From Clostridiales bacterium (GTDB taxonomy: Bacteria; Bacillota; Clostridia; Saccharofermentanales; Saccharofermentanaceae), in contig JAFZLF010000035.1 in assembly GCA_017551625.1 (NCBI GenBank), forward strand, positions 1-64,000: DNA of 64,000 bases, given 5' to 3'. A program made the position numbers and the translations under genes. Below the pieces are notes generated by a model that saw only the letters and a list, made by a program, of their open reading frames with translations, was not told the DNA's origin and ran no database searches. Of this stretch, positions 35,170 to 45,066 are shown in pieces; position 1 is the first letter of the stretch, and each line of letters starts with the position of its first letter.

Positions 35170-37302
35170 TTATTTCACAACATATATACAGGCCGATAAC
35201 GGCCGTACTTCCACTCTCGTTTCCGGTAAAGCGGAAGTGGCAGATACATATTCCACTTCCCCGTCTCCGGAAAAGACATCCGGCAGATGCTCAACTGAAG
35301 AAATCTGCGCGTTTTTGTCAAAGTGTACTAACATTTTTATTTTATCACTTCGATTCAATATACACAAAATCTTTTTTGCCCCGTTACAGATCCGGCCGAA
35401 GTGATCTTTCCCTTCGTCGTCCAGATAACGGCTGAAGACCAGATCATCACCATCAGCATACATCATCTCGATTTCCCCGCAGCGGAGCACCTCATATTCA
35501 CGGCGCAGCTTGCTGAGTCTCCTGAAATCAGAAAGGAGCGACCTCTGCCAGTTTTCCTCTTTTCCCCACGGGTAAGTCCTGCGGTTAAAAGGATCCCGGT
35601 ACCCATCCATACCGATCTCATCACCATAATACGTGCAAGGACATCCCGGATACATCATCTGTATCGCAAAGGCTAATTTGAGAAGTGCAGCTCCTCTGCT
35701 CTTCATATGCTTCGTCAGATGCATCTTCTTCTGCTCCTCCCTCGATCCCGGATCCGGCGCACCGGCCAGCTCCGTGATCGCTCGCGGAACATCGTGGCTC
35801 GAGATCAGGTTCATCATACAGTAATACATCTGATCAGGAAGATTCTCTCTGTACTTTTCCATCGTGAGGGAGAAGCTCCGCGCATCTGTTTCCCCTCTCA
35901 GGAATGACAGCACCGCCTCACGGAAAGGATAACCCATGACCGTATCATGTGTTCTTCCAAATGCGAAATCCCGGTAATTCCCGTAACTGATCTTCGTCGT
36001 GACTTCTTCCCATACTTCTCCGAGAACAAGCGCCTCCCCATCCGAGGCATTCTTGACGCAGGAGCGCATCTCACGAAGGAACGAATCCGGAAGTTCATCG
36101 GAGACATCCAGACGCACTCCGCTCGCGCCGCCGCGAATCCATCGGCTCACGACCCCATCCGGTCCCAGGATGTAGTCACGGTAACTGAGATCATCCTCTT
36201 TCACATTCGGAAGCTCCGGGAATCCCCACCATGAATCGTAGAGCACTTCCCCGTTCTCTCCGCGCCAGAACGGATACCATGAAGAAAAACGGCTTTCTTT
36301 TCCTTCGGCAAAAGCACTGTACGCGCCGGGTTCCTTATATCTTCCATACTTATTAAAGTAACGGCTGTCCGCCCCCGTATGGCTGAAGACCCCGTCCACG
36401 ATATAGCGTATCCCCGCCGTCTTCATCTTCGCGGAGAAGTCCTTATATCCGTCTTTTCCGCCAAGGATCGCATCGACATTCATGTAGTCCGCAGTATCAT
36501 AACGGTGGTTCGATCTGGCTTCACAGATCGGATTCATATAGAGAACATCTATGTTTAATGACTGGAGATACTCCGTTTTCTCAGCGATTCCGCGAAGTGT
36601 GCCGCCGTAGAAATCGCAGGCCAGATATCCGGTCTCGGGTTTACCTTCGATATCGACATCCTCATACCAGTCTTCGTGGAAGATACGCTCAGGACGGCTC
36701 TCCCCCGTTTTCTCCATCGCTTCATAGGAGTAATCGGAGCCACGGTTGAATCGGTCCGGAAAGATCTGGTACATCACCGCACCCTTCATCCAGTCCGGCG
36801 TCGTGAAATCTCGTTCATACACGGTGATCTGGAACGCATGAGGATACTTCTCTTCATCCACCCCGACGCGCGGAGCGGTAAAAGCAAACTTACCTTTCCC
36901 GTTCTGTCCTTCCCAGCAGGCCACGTAGTAGAGATAGGTCTTCCCTTCGTCATACTTTCTATATAGGTAATCGTGGCAATCGGGGTCAACGATCGCCTCA
37001 ATATCGGAATCCTTACTTCTCAGGCAGAACCAGTAGAAAAGAAGGCCCGGCTCAGCGGGCATACGCAGACGGCAGCACCACCGGTCCGGGACCGTTTCTG
37101 ATTTTCGAAGCGGGAGCTCATTATAGGAGAGCCCGTAGAGTCCATAAGCATAACATAGAACGATCTCGTCCACATTTACGGATACATCTATGCCAAGATC
37201 CACATATTCACCGGTCCGAAGCGCGCCAAAGGGATAGCGGTATTCCGGAAGTCTCGAGGCATGTACTACACAGTCCGAAAGTTTGGCGATACGTGATGTC
37301 AT
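35170..37302 (-). CDS. GH13 alpha-glucan hydrolase (neopullulanase/cyclomaltodextrinase-like)
   Basis: The 710-residue protein has an N-terminal beta domain (1-165), then a GH13 barrel beginning MYQIFPDRFNRGSDY. Conserved regions are DGVFSHTG, GVRLDVSDE (nucleophile Asp), GEVWEE (acid Glu) and SSHDVPR (third Asp). It hydrolyses alpha-1,4 (possibly 1,6) glucans. It has no signal peptide, so it acts inside on glycogen-derived maltodextrins. Its start overlaps glgA by four bases, which makes it a member of the glycogen operon. Confidence 0.93.
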   Translation of the reverse strand: MTSRIAKLSDCVVHASRLPEYRYPFGALRTGEYVDLGIDVSVNVDEIVLCYAYGLYGLSYNELPLRKSETVPDRWCCRLRMPAEPGLLFYWFCLRSKDSDIEAIVDPDCHDYLYRKYDEGKTYLYYVACWEGQNGKGKFAFTAPRVGVDEEKYPHAFQITVYERDFTTPDWMKGAVMYQIFPDRFNRGSDYSYEAMEKTGESRPERIFHEDWYEDVDIEGKPETGYLACDFYGGTLRGIAEKTEYLQSLNIDVLYMNPICEARSNHRYDTADYMNVDAILGGKDGYKDFSAKMKTAGIRYIVDGVFSHTGADSRYFNKYGRYKEPGAYSAFAEGKESRFSSWYPFWRGENGEVLYDSWWGFPELPNVKEDDLSYRDYILGPDGVVSRWIRGGASGVRLDVSDELPDSFLREMRSCVKNASDGEALVLGEVWEEVTTKISYGNYRDFAFGRTHDTVMGYPFREAVLSFLRGETDARSFSLTMEKYRENLPDQMYYCMMNLISSHDVPRAITELAGAPDPGSREEQKKMHLTKHMKSRGAALLKLAFAIQMMYPGCPCTYYGDEIGMDGYRDPFNRRTYPWGKEENWQRSLLSDFRRLSKLRREYEVLRCGEIEMMYADGDDLVFSRYLDDEGKDHFGRICNGAKKILCILNRSDKIKMLVHFDKNAQISSVEHLPDVFSGDGEVEYVSATSALPETRVEVRPLSACIYVVK

Positions 37303-39068
37303 TTCTCTTTATTTTCCGTCTCTTTCGAGGAAGCCTCCTCTTTCTTCGCGGACGGTTTCTTCGCCGCAGCTATACTCTTCTTCGAAGAAGCGGCTTTCTT
37401 AGGTGCCGTCTTTGTTTCCTTCTTCGGCGATTCCTTCTTGACTTCCTTCTTCACTTCTTCTTTCTTCCCGGCTTTGGCCGGATCGACCTTCTCGGATTCT
37501 TTCTTCACTTCGGTCTTCTTAGCAGATTTCTTTTCGCTTACCTTCTTCGGCGCAGGCATATCGAGGATCTCCTGCGTCAGCGGTTTCTTCTCCGGTTCTT
37601 TCTCTTCGGCAATGGAAATACCGGTAATAAAGGAATACAGACCCGCATACTCTTCCGCAGAGTGTTTCCACGAATAGTCCGCCTTCATGCCCTCTTCGAT
37701 AAGCTTATTCCAAACCGGTTTATTATGGCGATACAGATCACATGCGTACTTCGTGACGAACAAGAACTCATGCGCATTAATATTCGCGAACGAGAAACCG
37801 TTGCCTTCGCCCGTAAACTCGTTATATGGAATAACGGTATCACGAAGACCACCGGTCTCGCGCACGATCGGGATCGTACCATAGGTCATGGCGATGAGCT
37901 GGGACAGACCACATGGCTCGAAGAGCGACGGCATCAGGAAGATATCCGATCCGGCATAGAGCGTATGCGCCAGTCCGTTATCAAAGGAGATACACGCACA
38001 CATCTTACCCGGATTCCTCGCGGCGATATCCGCCAGCGAACGTTCGTAGTAGGCATCACCCGTTCCGAGGACGACGATCTGCATCCCGTCATAGAGCATC
38101 TCCTCTACGACGCGAAGAAGGAGATCAAGGCCCTTCTGGTCCACGAGGCGGGAGATCATGGTGCACAGCGGCGCGCCCGGATTTACCTCGAGGCCCAGCT
38201 GTTCCTGCACCGATTTCTTGTTCACGGCTTTGCCCTTCTCATAATCCTTAACGGAATACTTCGCCGGGATCATCGCATCCTTTTTCGGATTATATTCATC
38301 CGCATTGATACCATTCAGAATACCGGACACCTTATACGCGTAGCGCTGGAGTGTGTGATTCAGTCCTTCGCCGTAATAGTCCGTCATGATCTCATAGGCA
38401 TACGTCGGGGATACTGTCGTGACAGAATTACTGTAGACGATACCGGCCTTCATGAAGTTCACGGCACCGTCCTTGATGGACAGTTCATCGGTCAGGTATT
38501 CGCCCGGCAGGTCAAGAAGATCCTGGATCACTTCGATACCGTGGATACCCTGATACTTCAGGTTATGGATCGTGTACACGGTCTTGATGTTGGTATGGTA
38601 TCCGTACTTCTTGTAGTGCGCCTCGAGGAGGAGCGGCATCATGCCCGACTGCCAGTCATTACAGTGCAGGACATCCGGCTCAAACCCCATAAAGTCGCCG
38701 AGGAAATCGAGGACCGCTCTCTGGAAGAAGCAGAATCGCTCGATATCGAAGACATACTCGACATAGACCTGATCGAAGTTAAAGTAATATTCATTATCCA
38801 CGAAGTAGAACTGCACTCCGTTCATCGTCAGCGTATAAAGACCGGCATAGAGGGATCTCCAGCCCATCTTGATCATCTTCCAGCCGATGAAGTCGAGATT
38901 ATGCGTCTGCTTCTCTTTGACACTCTTATAAAGCGGCATAATGACTCTGGCATCGCAGTGGTGGTGCTGCAGTTCCACAGGCAGCGCGCCGACAACATCC
39001 GCAAGTCCGCCAACCTTGGCGAACGGATAGACTTCCGAGGATACGAACAGGACTTTCACTTGGTTCAT
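37299..39068 (-). CDS. glgA: Glycogen synthase with lysine-rich tail
   Basis: GlgA transfers glucose from ADP-glucose to glycogen. The 589-residue protein has the GT5 pattern: KVGGLADVVGALP near residue 18 (ADP-glucose-binding), LHCNDWQSGMMPL, and FLMPSLFEPCGLSQLIAM near 370. The catalytic part ends at about 480, the normal length. A further stretch of about 100 residues is low-complexity and highly basic (KKESPKKETKTAPKKAASSK), like histone H1 tails. glgB in the same operon has an analogous tail. It overlaps glgD (four bases) and the GH13 gene (four bases). Confidence 0.95.
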   Translation of the reverse strand: MNQVKVLFVSSEVYPFAKVGGLADVVGALPVELQHHHCDARVIMPLYKSVKEKQTHNLDFIGWKMIKMGWRSLYAGLYTLTMNGVQFYFVDNEYYFNFDQVYVEYVFDIERFCFFQRAVLDFLGDFMGFEPDVLHCNDWQSGMMPLLLEAHYKKYGYHTNIKTVYTIHNLKYQGIHGIEVIQDLLDLPGEYLTDELSIKDGAVNFMKAGIVYSNSVTTVSPTYAYEIMTDYYGEGLNHTLQRYAYKVSGILNGINADEYNPKKDAMIPAKYSVKDYEKGKAVNKKSVQEQLGLEVNPGAPLCTMISRLVDQKGLDLLLRVVEEMLYDGMQIVVLGTGDAYYERSLADIAARNPGKMCACISFDNGLAHTLYAGSDIFLMPSLFEPCGLSQLIAMTYGTIPIVRETGGLRDTVIPYNEFTGEGNGFSFANINAHEFLFVTKYACDLYRHNKPVWNKLIEEGMKADYSWKHSAEEYAGLYSFITGISIAEEKEPEKKPLTQEILDMPAPKKVSEKKSAKKTEVKKESEKVDPAKAGKKEEVKKEVKKESPKKETKTAPKKAASSKKSIAAAKKPSAKKEEASSKETENKEK

Positions 39069-40177
39069 ACGATTGCTCCTTTACCGATCACGACCGGGTA
39101 ATCCTTGTGACCTACAAGTTTGATGCCCGGACGGACCACAGAATTCTTATCGAGGATGACATTCTCCAGATAGCAGTTATCGGAAATATGTACATCCTGC
39201 ATAATCACACAGTTTTTGATCGTACAGTTCTTACTGACCGCCACGCCGCGGAACAGGATCGACTCGGTCACCGTACCGGAGATACGACAGCCGTCGGATA
39301 CGATCGAATCAGTCACCTTGCTCTCGTCGGAATAAAGCGTCGGCGCTTCATCCTTGACCTTTGTGAAAATCGGGATCCCGTTCCAGAACAGCTCGGCACG
39401 GATCTGATTATTCAGAAGCATCATGGAAGAATTGAAGTAGGACTGGACGTTGTTGATACGTAGTACCAGACCCTTGTACTCATACGCATGCACACGGAGC
39501 GTATCATACTTCTTGACGAAGGAATGGATACCCACATGATTCGTGCCACGCGCCATCATCTCAGCGATCAGGTCGATGAGAAGTTCGCGGCGCAGCACGA
39601 TGATACCCATGCTGCTCTTGGTAAAAGAACTTTTCTCTGGATTGAAGAGCATATCCTTGACCCATCCTCTTCTATCGACGTCGAGGATGTAGTTCGGGCC
39701 GCCGAACTTCGTGCCGTCGCGGTTATACATGACGGAGATATCTGCGCCACACGCCTTAAAGTCTTCGACAAAATCGGTAAACGTAGTATTCAGGATCACG
39801 TTACTGGCTGCCATAATGACATAGGACGCCTTGCTGGAACGTACGAAATCAAGAAGACCCGCCATCTCTTCATCACCCTGAACAGAGGTCGCTTCGGAGT
39901 TGACATACGGCGGCAGGATATGAAGTCCGCCGGAGTTCTTTCTGTCGAGATCCCACGAAGAACCCGTTCCGAGATGGTCCATCAGCGATTTATACTTCGT
40001 GTAGGTGTGGATACCGATATTCTTGATCCCGGAGTTCACCATATTCGAGAGCATATAATCGATGATACGATATCTTCCGCCGAAAGGAATAGCGGAGAGA
40101 GCTCTCGGCTTGGACAGTTCGCCAAGCGTTATCTTCTTGTTATCACCAAGGATTAAACCCATTGCATCTATAAACAT
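39065..40177 (-). CDS. glgD: Glucose-1-phosphate adenylyltransferase, GlgD subunit
   Basis: The 370-residue protein is homologous to GlgC. The catalytic G-rich loop GGxGTRL is replaced by LGDNKKITL near residue 10, as is typical of the regulatory GlgD subunit of Clostridia and Bacillus. PFGGRYRIIDYMLSNMVNSG and the C-terminal left-handed beta-helix repeats (ISDNCYLENVILDKN) are kept. It pairs with GlgC and modulates activity. RBS GGAGG precedes the ATG; it lies 20 bases after glgC. Confidence 0.95.
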   Translation of the reverse strand: MFIDAMGLILGDNKKITLGELSKPRALSAIPFGGRYRIIDYMLSNMVNSGIKNIGIHTYTKYKSLMDHLGTGSSWDLDRKNSGGLHILPPYVNSEATSVQGDEEMAGLLDFVRSSKASYVIMAASNVILNTTFTDFVEDFKACGADISVMYNRDGTKFGGPNYILDVDRRGWVKDMLFNPEKSSFTKSSMGIIVLRRELLIDLIAEMMARGTNHVGIHSFVKKYDTLRVHAYEYKGLVLRINNVQSYFNSSMMLLNNQIRAELFWNGIPIFTKVKDEAPTLYSDESKVTDSIVSDGCRISGTVTESILFRGVAVSKNCTIKNCVIMQDVHISDNCYLENVILDKNSVVRPGIKLVGHKDYPVVIGKGAIV

Positions 40178-40197
40178 TTATTCATTCCTCCCTACTA

Positions 40198-41460
40198 TCA
40201 AACCCGAAAGACTTCTTCGATGACATTGTCTTTCGCCGGAACATTGATATCCTTGTCCACCTGACTATTTGCAGGGATCACGGCGCCGTCTTTGATCTTC
40301 AGGCCGCCCTCGATAACGACGATACCTTCCTGGCAGATCTTCTCATTCAGATACGGGCTCTTGCCCTTGACATCCGATCCGGCCTTGACGTTCTCACCGA
40401 TGATCGTACCGGAGGCTACGATGCAGCGGTTGAGGTGTGCGCCGGCCTTGACGGTAACGCCCGGGAAAAGCACACAGTCTTTCACATATGCACCCTTTTC
40501 GACCGTAACCGAGTTCGATAGGACGGAGTGCAGCACCGAACCGAAGATCTGGCAACCATCCGTGAGCGCGGAACCTCTTACCTCGGCACTGTCACCGAGG
40601 AACTGTGAGGGCTTTACAGGGTTCCTGCTGTAGATTCTCCAGGAGCGGTCGATGAGATTGATCTCATGCGGGCGGTCGAGGATATCCATATTTGACTCCC
40701 ACAGAGATGAGATCGTTCCTACATCTTTCCAATACCCGGAGAAGCGGTAAGCACAGAGCTTGCTTCCCTGATTGAGGAGCATCGGAACGATATTCTTACC
40801 GAAGTCATTATTCGACTTCGGATCTTCTTCATCAGCGATCAGCGCCTTGCGGAGCACATCCCACGTAAAGATGTACACACCCATCGAAGCAAGATTGCTC
40901 TCCGGCTTGGCCGGCTTCTCGACGAACTCCGTGATGACATCGGTGCCTTCCTTTGTATTGAGGATACCGAAGCGGGACGCTTCCTCCCACGGCACTTCCA
41001 GCACAGCAAGCGTCGCATCCGCTTCATTCTCGATATGCTGACGGAGCATCTCGGCGTAGTTCATCTTATAGATGTGGTCACCGGAAAGAATGAGTACATA
41101 CTTCGGTTCGCAGTCATCGATAAAATCGCGGTTCTGGTAGATCGCGTTCGCTGTGCCCTTATACCAGTCACTCTTTCCCGTCTTCTGGAAAGGAGGCAGG
41201 ATAAAAGCGCCACCGTTGTTTCGGTCGAGATCCCACGGATGACCGTTACCGATGTATGTATTCAGCGCCAGAGGCTGATACTGTGTCAGAACACCAACTG
41301 TTTCAATTCCTGAATTTGCGCAATTCGACAGTGGGAAATCGATGATACGATAACGGCTTCCAAACGGTACGGCCGGCTTGGCAATATTCTTTGTCAGCAC
41401 GCCCAATCTGGAACCCTGTCCACCTGCCAAAATCATTGCGACTACTTGCGCTTTCGCCAT
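40198..41460 (-). CDS. glgC: Glucose-1-phosphate adenylyltransferase, catalytic subunit
   Basis: GlgC makes ADP-glucose from glucose-1-P and ATP, the first committed step of glycogen synthesis. The 420-residue protein has [15 protein letters not shown] near the N-terminus, [32 protein letters not shown], and a hexapeptide-repeat C-terminus. It carries intact catalytic residues, unlike GlgD. GGAGG lies upstream of the ATG. Confidence 0.97.
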   Translation of the reverse strand: MAKAQVVAMILAGGQGSRLGVLTKNIAKPAVPFGSRYRIIDFPLSNCANSGIETVGVLTQYQPLALNTYIGNGHPWDLDRNNGGAFILPPFQKTGKSDWYKGTANAIYQNRDFIDDCEPKYVLILSGDHIYKMNYAEMLRQHIENEADATLAVLEVPWEEASRFGILNTKEGTDVITEFVEKPAKPESNLASMGVYIFTWDVLRKALIADEEDPKSNNDFGKNIVPMLLNQGSKLCAYRFSGYWKDVGTISSLWESNMDILDRPHEINLIDRSWRIYSRNPVKPSQFLGDSAEVRGSALTDGCQIFGSVLHSVLSNSVTVEKGAYVKDCVLFPGVTVKAGAHLNRCIVASGTIIGENVKAGSDVKGKSPYLNEKICQEGIVVIEGGLKIKDGAVIPANSQVDKDINVPAKDNVIEEVFRV

Positions 41461-41475
41461 AATGAGAACCTCCGT

Positions 41476-43566
41476 TTATTTAATCTCTTTTTTCTTCGTT
41501 GTTTTCGTATTCTTTGAAGACTTCGAAGTTGCCTTCGTAGTTGTCTTTGCAACTTTGGCCGTCTTCTTAGCAGCCGGCTTCTTCACAGAGGGCTTTTTCT
41601 CTGCCGGTTTCTCGGAAGTCTTCTTTGCCGGCGTCTTCACAGAGGGCTTTTTCTCTGCCGGTTTCTCGGAAGTCTTCTTTGCCGGCGTCTTCACTTTCTG
41701 GAAGTAGATACCACCGAGTGGCGGCAGGTTCACCGAGATATGACAAGGTTTCCCGTTCCAGCCTTCTTCTATGGCCTTAAAGGTCCCCCTGCTGTCCGAG
41801 CCGTCCGGATATCCGGAGCCGCCGTACTTCATATCGTCGGTATTCATAAGGATCTTATATCTGCCGCTCTCCGTCACACCGATGTTATAGTTCTCGAGCG
41901 GGACCGGAACCATATTCAGCGCTACGTAGATATCTTCCTGATTGGCGACGCCCTTACGCTTAAAGACAAATACGTTGTTCTTCACATCGGAAGCGTCGAC
42001 CCACTCAAATCCGCCCCAGGAATGATCATCCTGCCATAGCTGCGCGTTCTTGATGTAGAAGTGATTGAGATCCGCGACGAAATCCTGCAGAAGCTTATGC
42101 GACTCATACTGCAGCATAAACCACTCGAGCTGCTCATAGAAACGCCACTCGATAAACTGGCCGAATTCAGAACCCATGAAGTTCAGTTTCGCACCCGGAT
42201 GCGCCATCATGTAGAGATACATGAGACGGAGGTTGGCAAACTTTCTCCAGTTGTCACCCGGCATCTTATCGATGAGGCTCTTCTTCCCATGCACGACTTC
42301 ATCATGGGACAGACTCAGAATGAAGTTCTCCGAGAAAGCATACATCATCGAGAAGCAGAACTGGTCGTGATGCCATTCTCTCGCATAGGAATCGGTCTGG
42401 AAATAGTCGAGCGTATCGTGCATCCATCCCATGTTCCACTTATGCGTGAAACCGAGGCCGCCGTCATTTACGGAATGCGAGACCTTCGGCCAGGCCGTGG
42501 ACTCCTCGGCAACCATCATGACATACGGATAATTCTCCGCCATGATGGTATTGAGGTTCCGGATGAAATCGATCGCCTCGAGATTATCGGTACCACCGTA
42601 GATATTCGGGATATACTCGGTCCTGCCGTAGTCGCGGTAGAGCATACTCGAAACTGCATCCATACGGATACCGTCGAGATGGAATTCCTCGATCCAGAAT
42701 ACCGCGTTACTGATGAGGAAAGACTGCACTTCGGCCTTTGCATAGTCGAAGACGAATGTACCCCACTCCTTATGCTCGCCTATGCGCGGATCCTTATACT
42801 CATAACAGGCCGAACCGTCGAAACGGACGAGACCTTCCTGATTCTTCGGGAAATGCGCCGGCACCCAGTCGAGGATGATCGAGATGCCGTTCTTATGGAG
42901 ATGATCGACGAAGTACTTAAAATCTGCAGGAGTTCCGAAACGGCTCGTTACCGCGTAATAACAGATCACCTGATATCCCCATGAATCGTCAAGCGGATGC
43001 TCAAGGATCGGCATAAGTTCTACGTGGGTATAGCCCATCTTCTTACAGTACTTCGCCAATTCCTTCGCGATCTCCCTGTAGTTCATGAAGTTTCCGTCTT
43101 CGTGACGGCGCCAGGAACCCAGGTGGATCTCATAGATCGAGATCGGACGTGGCGCGTTTGCATGTACGCGCTTACTCGTAAAGGCCTCATCGTGCCAGGT
43201 GTAATCATCGGGGTCATAAAGGATCGACGCATCTGCCGGTCTTGTTTCGCAGTGTCTCGCATACGGGTCGACCTTATTAATCTCCGAACCGTCCGCGCCA
43301 TAAACATGGTACTTATATCGGTCCCACTGCTTCGCTCCCGCGATATACGCTTCCCAGATACCGGAATCCCCGATCTTATACATGTAGTACGCTTCGGGAT
43401 TCCAATCATTAAAATCTCCGACGACGCTTACGGCCTTCGCATGCGGAGCCCAGACCCGGAAAAGAAAGCCTTTCTCCCCGTCCGGCTTCGTGTACGGTCT
43501 TGACCCGAGATAGTTATAACTCTTATAGTCTTTGCCCGTATTGAAAAGATACGCCTGATCCATCAT
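41476..43566 (-). CDS. glgB: 1,4-alpha-glucan branching enzyme with lysine-rich tail
   Basis: GlgB forms alpha-1,6 branches. The 696-residue protein has a CBM48 domain (about 25-125; FLFRVWAPHAKAVSVVGDFNDW), a GH13 barrel with GIRMDAVSSML (nucleophile), VAEESTAWP (acid/base) and LSHDEVVHGKKSL, and a C-terminal all-beta domain to about 628. A basic low-complexity tail of about 68 residues follows, consisting of PAKKTSEKPAEKKPSV repeats. Two consecutive ATGs exist; the second (43563) has the better six-base spacing to AGGAG. It is first in the glg operon, behind a TATAAT at 43616-43621 without a clear -35. Confidence 0.96.
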   Translation of the reverse strand: MMDQAYLFNTGKDYKSYNYLGSRPYTKPDGEKGFLFRVWAPHAKAVSVVGDFNDWNPEAYYMYKIGDSGIWEAYIAGAKQWDRYKYHVYGADGSEINKVDPYARHCETRPADASILYDPDDYTWHDEAFTSKRVHANAPRPISIYEIHLGSWRRHEDGNFMNYREIAKELAKYCKKMGYTHVELMPILEHPLDDSWGYQVICYYAVTSRFGTPADFKYFVDHLHKNGISIILDWVPAHFPKNQEGLVRFDGSACYEYKDPRIGEHKEWGTFVFDYAKAEVQSFLISNAVFWIEEFHLDGIRMDAVSSMLYRDYGRTEYIPNIYGGTDNLEAIDFIRNLNTIMAENYPYVMMVAEESTAWPKVSHSVNDGGLGFTHKWNMGWMHDTLDYFQTDSYAREWHHDQFCFSMMYAFSENFILSLSHDEVVHGKKSLIDKMPGDNWRKFANLRLMYLYMMAHPGAKLNFMGSEFGQFIEWRFYEQLEWFMLQYESHKLLQDFVADLNHFYIKNAQLWQDDHSWGGFEWVDASDVKNNVFVFKRKGVANQEDIYVALNMVPVPLENYNIGVTESGRYKILMNTDDMKYGGSGYPDGSDSRGTFKAIEEGWNGKPCHISVNLPPLGGIYFQKVKTPAKKTSEKPAEKKPSVKTPAKKTSEKPAEKKPSVKKPAAKKTAKVAKTTTKATSKSSKNTKTTKKKEIK
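41581..41688 (-). repeat. 54-bp perfect tandem duplication in the glgB tail
   Basis: Bases 41581-41634 and 41635-41688 are identical and are followed by CTTCAC, the start of a third copy. They encode two exact copies of an 18-residue Lys/Pro/Ala/Glu unit, which points to recent expansion. Confidence 0.95.
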
Positions 43567-43655
43567 TGTCTCCTCTACAAGAGGGCATAATCCACCCTCA
43601 ACGTTCTTTCTACCTATTATATCGCAACATTTTCAATCTTCCTAGCACAATTAAC

Positions 43656-43685
43656 AAAAGAGAGCCGATTTCTCGGCTCTCTTTT
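43656..43685 (-). terminator. Terminator of the vor operon
   Basis: AAAAGAGAGCCGA and TCGGCTCTCTTTT form a 13-bp stem with a tight loop, about 87 bases past the vorC stop. Confidence 0.9.
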
Positions 43686-43771
43686 ATCACATGTCACAAT
43701 TCTTGCCCAAAATATCAAGTTATCGGGCGATTGTTAAAATTTTGTTAACAAACCGTAGAAACCGCGACGGC

Positions 43772-44314
43772 TCACTGTTTTGCGAACTCTGCACCCTTAT
43801 CAAAAGCGTTCAGGTTGTTCGGGATCATGTGGTGTCTTCTCTCCGGAAGAACATCATACAGTGCTTTTTCAAAGGAATCTCTGGTAAAAGCACCTGTCGC
43901 GGCAGACACACAGCCCAGAAGCACGATCGTCGCATACGCCATAGAACCAAGCTCTGATGCGATCTCGGAAGAGTTGATCGGGATGAAGCGGATATCTGTA
44001 CGCTTCGGGGAAACCTTAACGAGCGAAGAGTCGATGATGATGATCCCGCCCGGCTTCAGTGTATCCTCGAACTTCTCGAGAGACGGCTGGTTCAGCGCGA
44101 TAAGAACATCCGGCTCATTGATAACAGGAGATCCGATCGGCTCGTCAGAGATAACGACGGAACAGTTCGCTGTACCACCACGCATCTCCGGACCGTAGGA
44201 CGGAAACCAGGAAACCTCTTTACCCTCGATCAGCGCAGACTCTGCTGCCATCTTACCGGCAGAAAGAACACCCTGACCACCGAATCCGGCAAGAATAATA
44301 GAAAAATCGATCAT
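43772..44314 (-). CDS. vorC: 2-oxoacid:ferredoxin oxidoreductase, gamma subunit
   Basis: The 180-residue subunit shows SIILAGFGGQGVLSAGKM at the start and SYGPEMRGGTANCSVVIS near residue 50. It is the third polypeptide of a four-subunit enzyme oxidising 2-oxoacids with ferredoxin and CoA. The start at ATG 44314 follows GGAGGTG; a longer frame is not used because it lies within vorA. Subunit layout alone does not separate branched-chain (Vor) from 2-oxoglutarate (Kor) specificity, so the symbol is tentative. Confidence 0.9.
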   Translation of the reverse strand: MIDFSIILAGFGGQGVLSAGKMAAESALIEGKEVSWFPSYGPEMRGGTANCSVVISDEPIGSPVINEPDVLIALNQPSLEKFEDTLKPGGIIIIDSSLVKVSPKRTDIRFIPINSSEIASELGSMAYATIVLLGCVSAATGAFTRDSFEKALYDVLPERRHHMIPNNLNAFDKGAEFAKQ

Positions 44315-44318
44315 ATCA

Positions 44319-45065
44319 TTACACCTCCAGATCCTGTCCCTTGAAGACACCCAGCGGATACTGCGGGACCATCTTCTCTTTGCACCACTCGAGCGCCTCT
44401 ACCGGCTCCTTGCCCCAGTTCGTCGGGCAGGTCGAGAGGAACTCGACCATCGCGAAACCGAGACCCTGCTGCTGAACGCGGAATGCCTTGGCGATCGCCT
44501 TTTTAGCCTGCTGGATGTGCTTGTAGTCGAAGAGAGCGACACGCTCGATATAAACGGCACCGGTAAGTGTCGCGAGCATCTCACTGACGTTGATCGGATA
44601 ACCGCGTGTCTCTGCATCACGACCCAGCGGAGAGGTTGTTGTAACCTGACCGAGGAGTGTGGTCGGAGCCATCTGACCGGAAGTCATACCGTAAACGGCG
44701 TTGTTTACGAAGAATGTGCAGATCTTCTCACCACGAGCAGCGGCGTGAACGATCTCGGCCGTGCCGATGGAAGCGAGGTCACCGTCACCCTGATAGGTAA
44801 ATACCATCTCTTCCGGCTTGCAGCGCTTGATACCTGTAGCTACCGCCGGAGCACGACCGTGCGCAGCCTGCACCATATCACAGGAAAAATAATCGTAGTT
44901 GTTGTATGTGCATCCGACCGATGCGACACCGATGGTCTTGTCGAGGATATCCATCTCCTCCATTACTTCCGCGATGAGGCGGTGAATGATACCGTGCATA
45001 CAGCCCGGGCAGTAATGAAACGGCTTATCTGTCAGACCTTTTGTTTTCTGAAATACTACTGCCAT
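44319..45065 (-). CDS. vorA: 2-oxoacid:ferredoxin oxidoreductase, TPP-binding beta subunit
   Basis: The 248-residue subunit carries the TPP-binding motif GDGDLASIGTAEIVHAA with NNAVYGMTSGQ, and the cluster/substrate segment CPGCMHG near the N-terminus. It starts one base after the alpha subunit stop. It binds thiamine diphosphate and decarboxylates the 2-oxoacid together with the alpha subunit. Confidence 0.93.
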   Translation of the reverse strand: MAVVFQKTKGLTDKPFHYCPGCMHGIIHRLIAEVMEEMDILDKTIGVASVGCTYNNYDYFSCDMVQAAHGRAPAVATGIKRCKPEEMVFTYQGDGDLASIGTAEIVHAAARGEKICTFFVNNAVYGMTSGQMAPTTLLGQVTTTSPLGRDAETRGYPINVSEMLATLTGAVYIERVALFDYKHIQQAKKAIAKAFRVQQQGLGFAMVEFLSTCPTNWGKEPVEALEWCKEKMVPQYPLGVFKGQDLEV

Positions 45066-45066
45066 C

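Noticed and set aside
37293..39101. 602-codon rightward open frame opposite glgA
   Set aside because: Antisense shadow of glgA; the Arg/Leu-rich start is the reverse complement of the Lys-rich tail.
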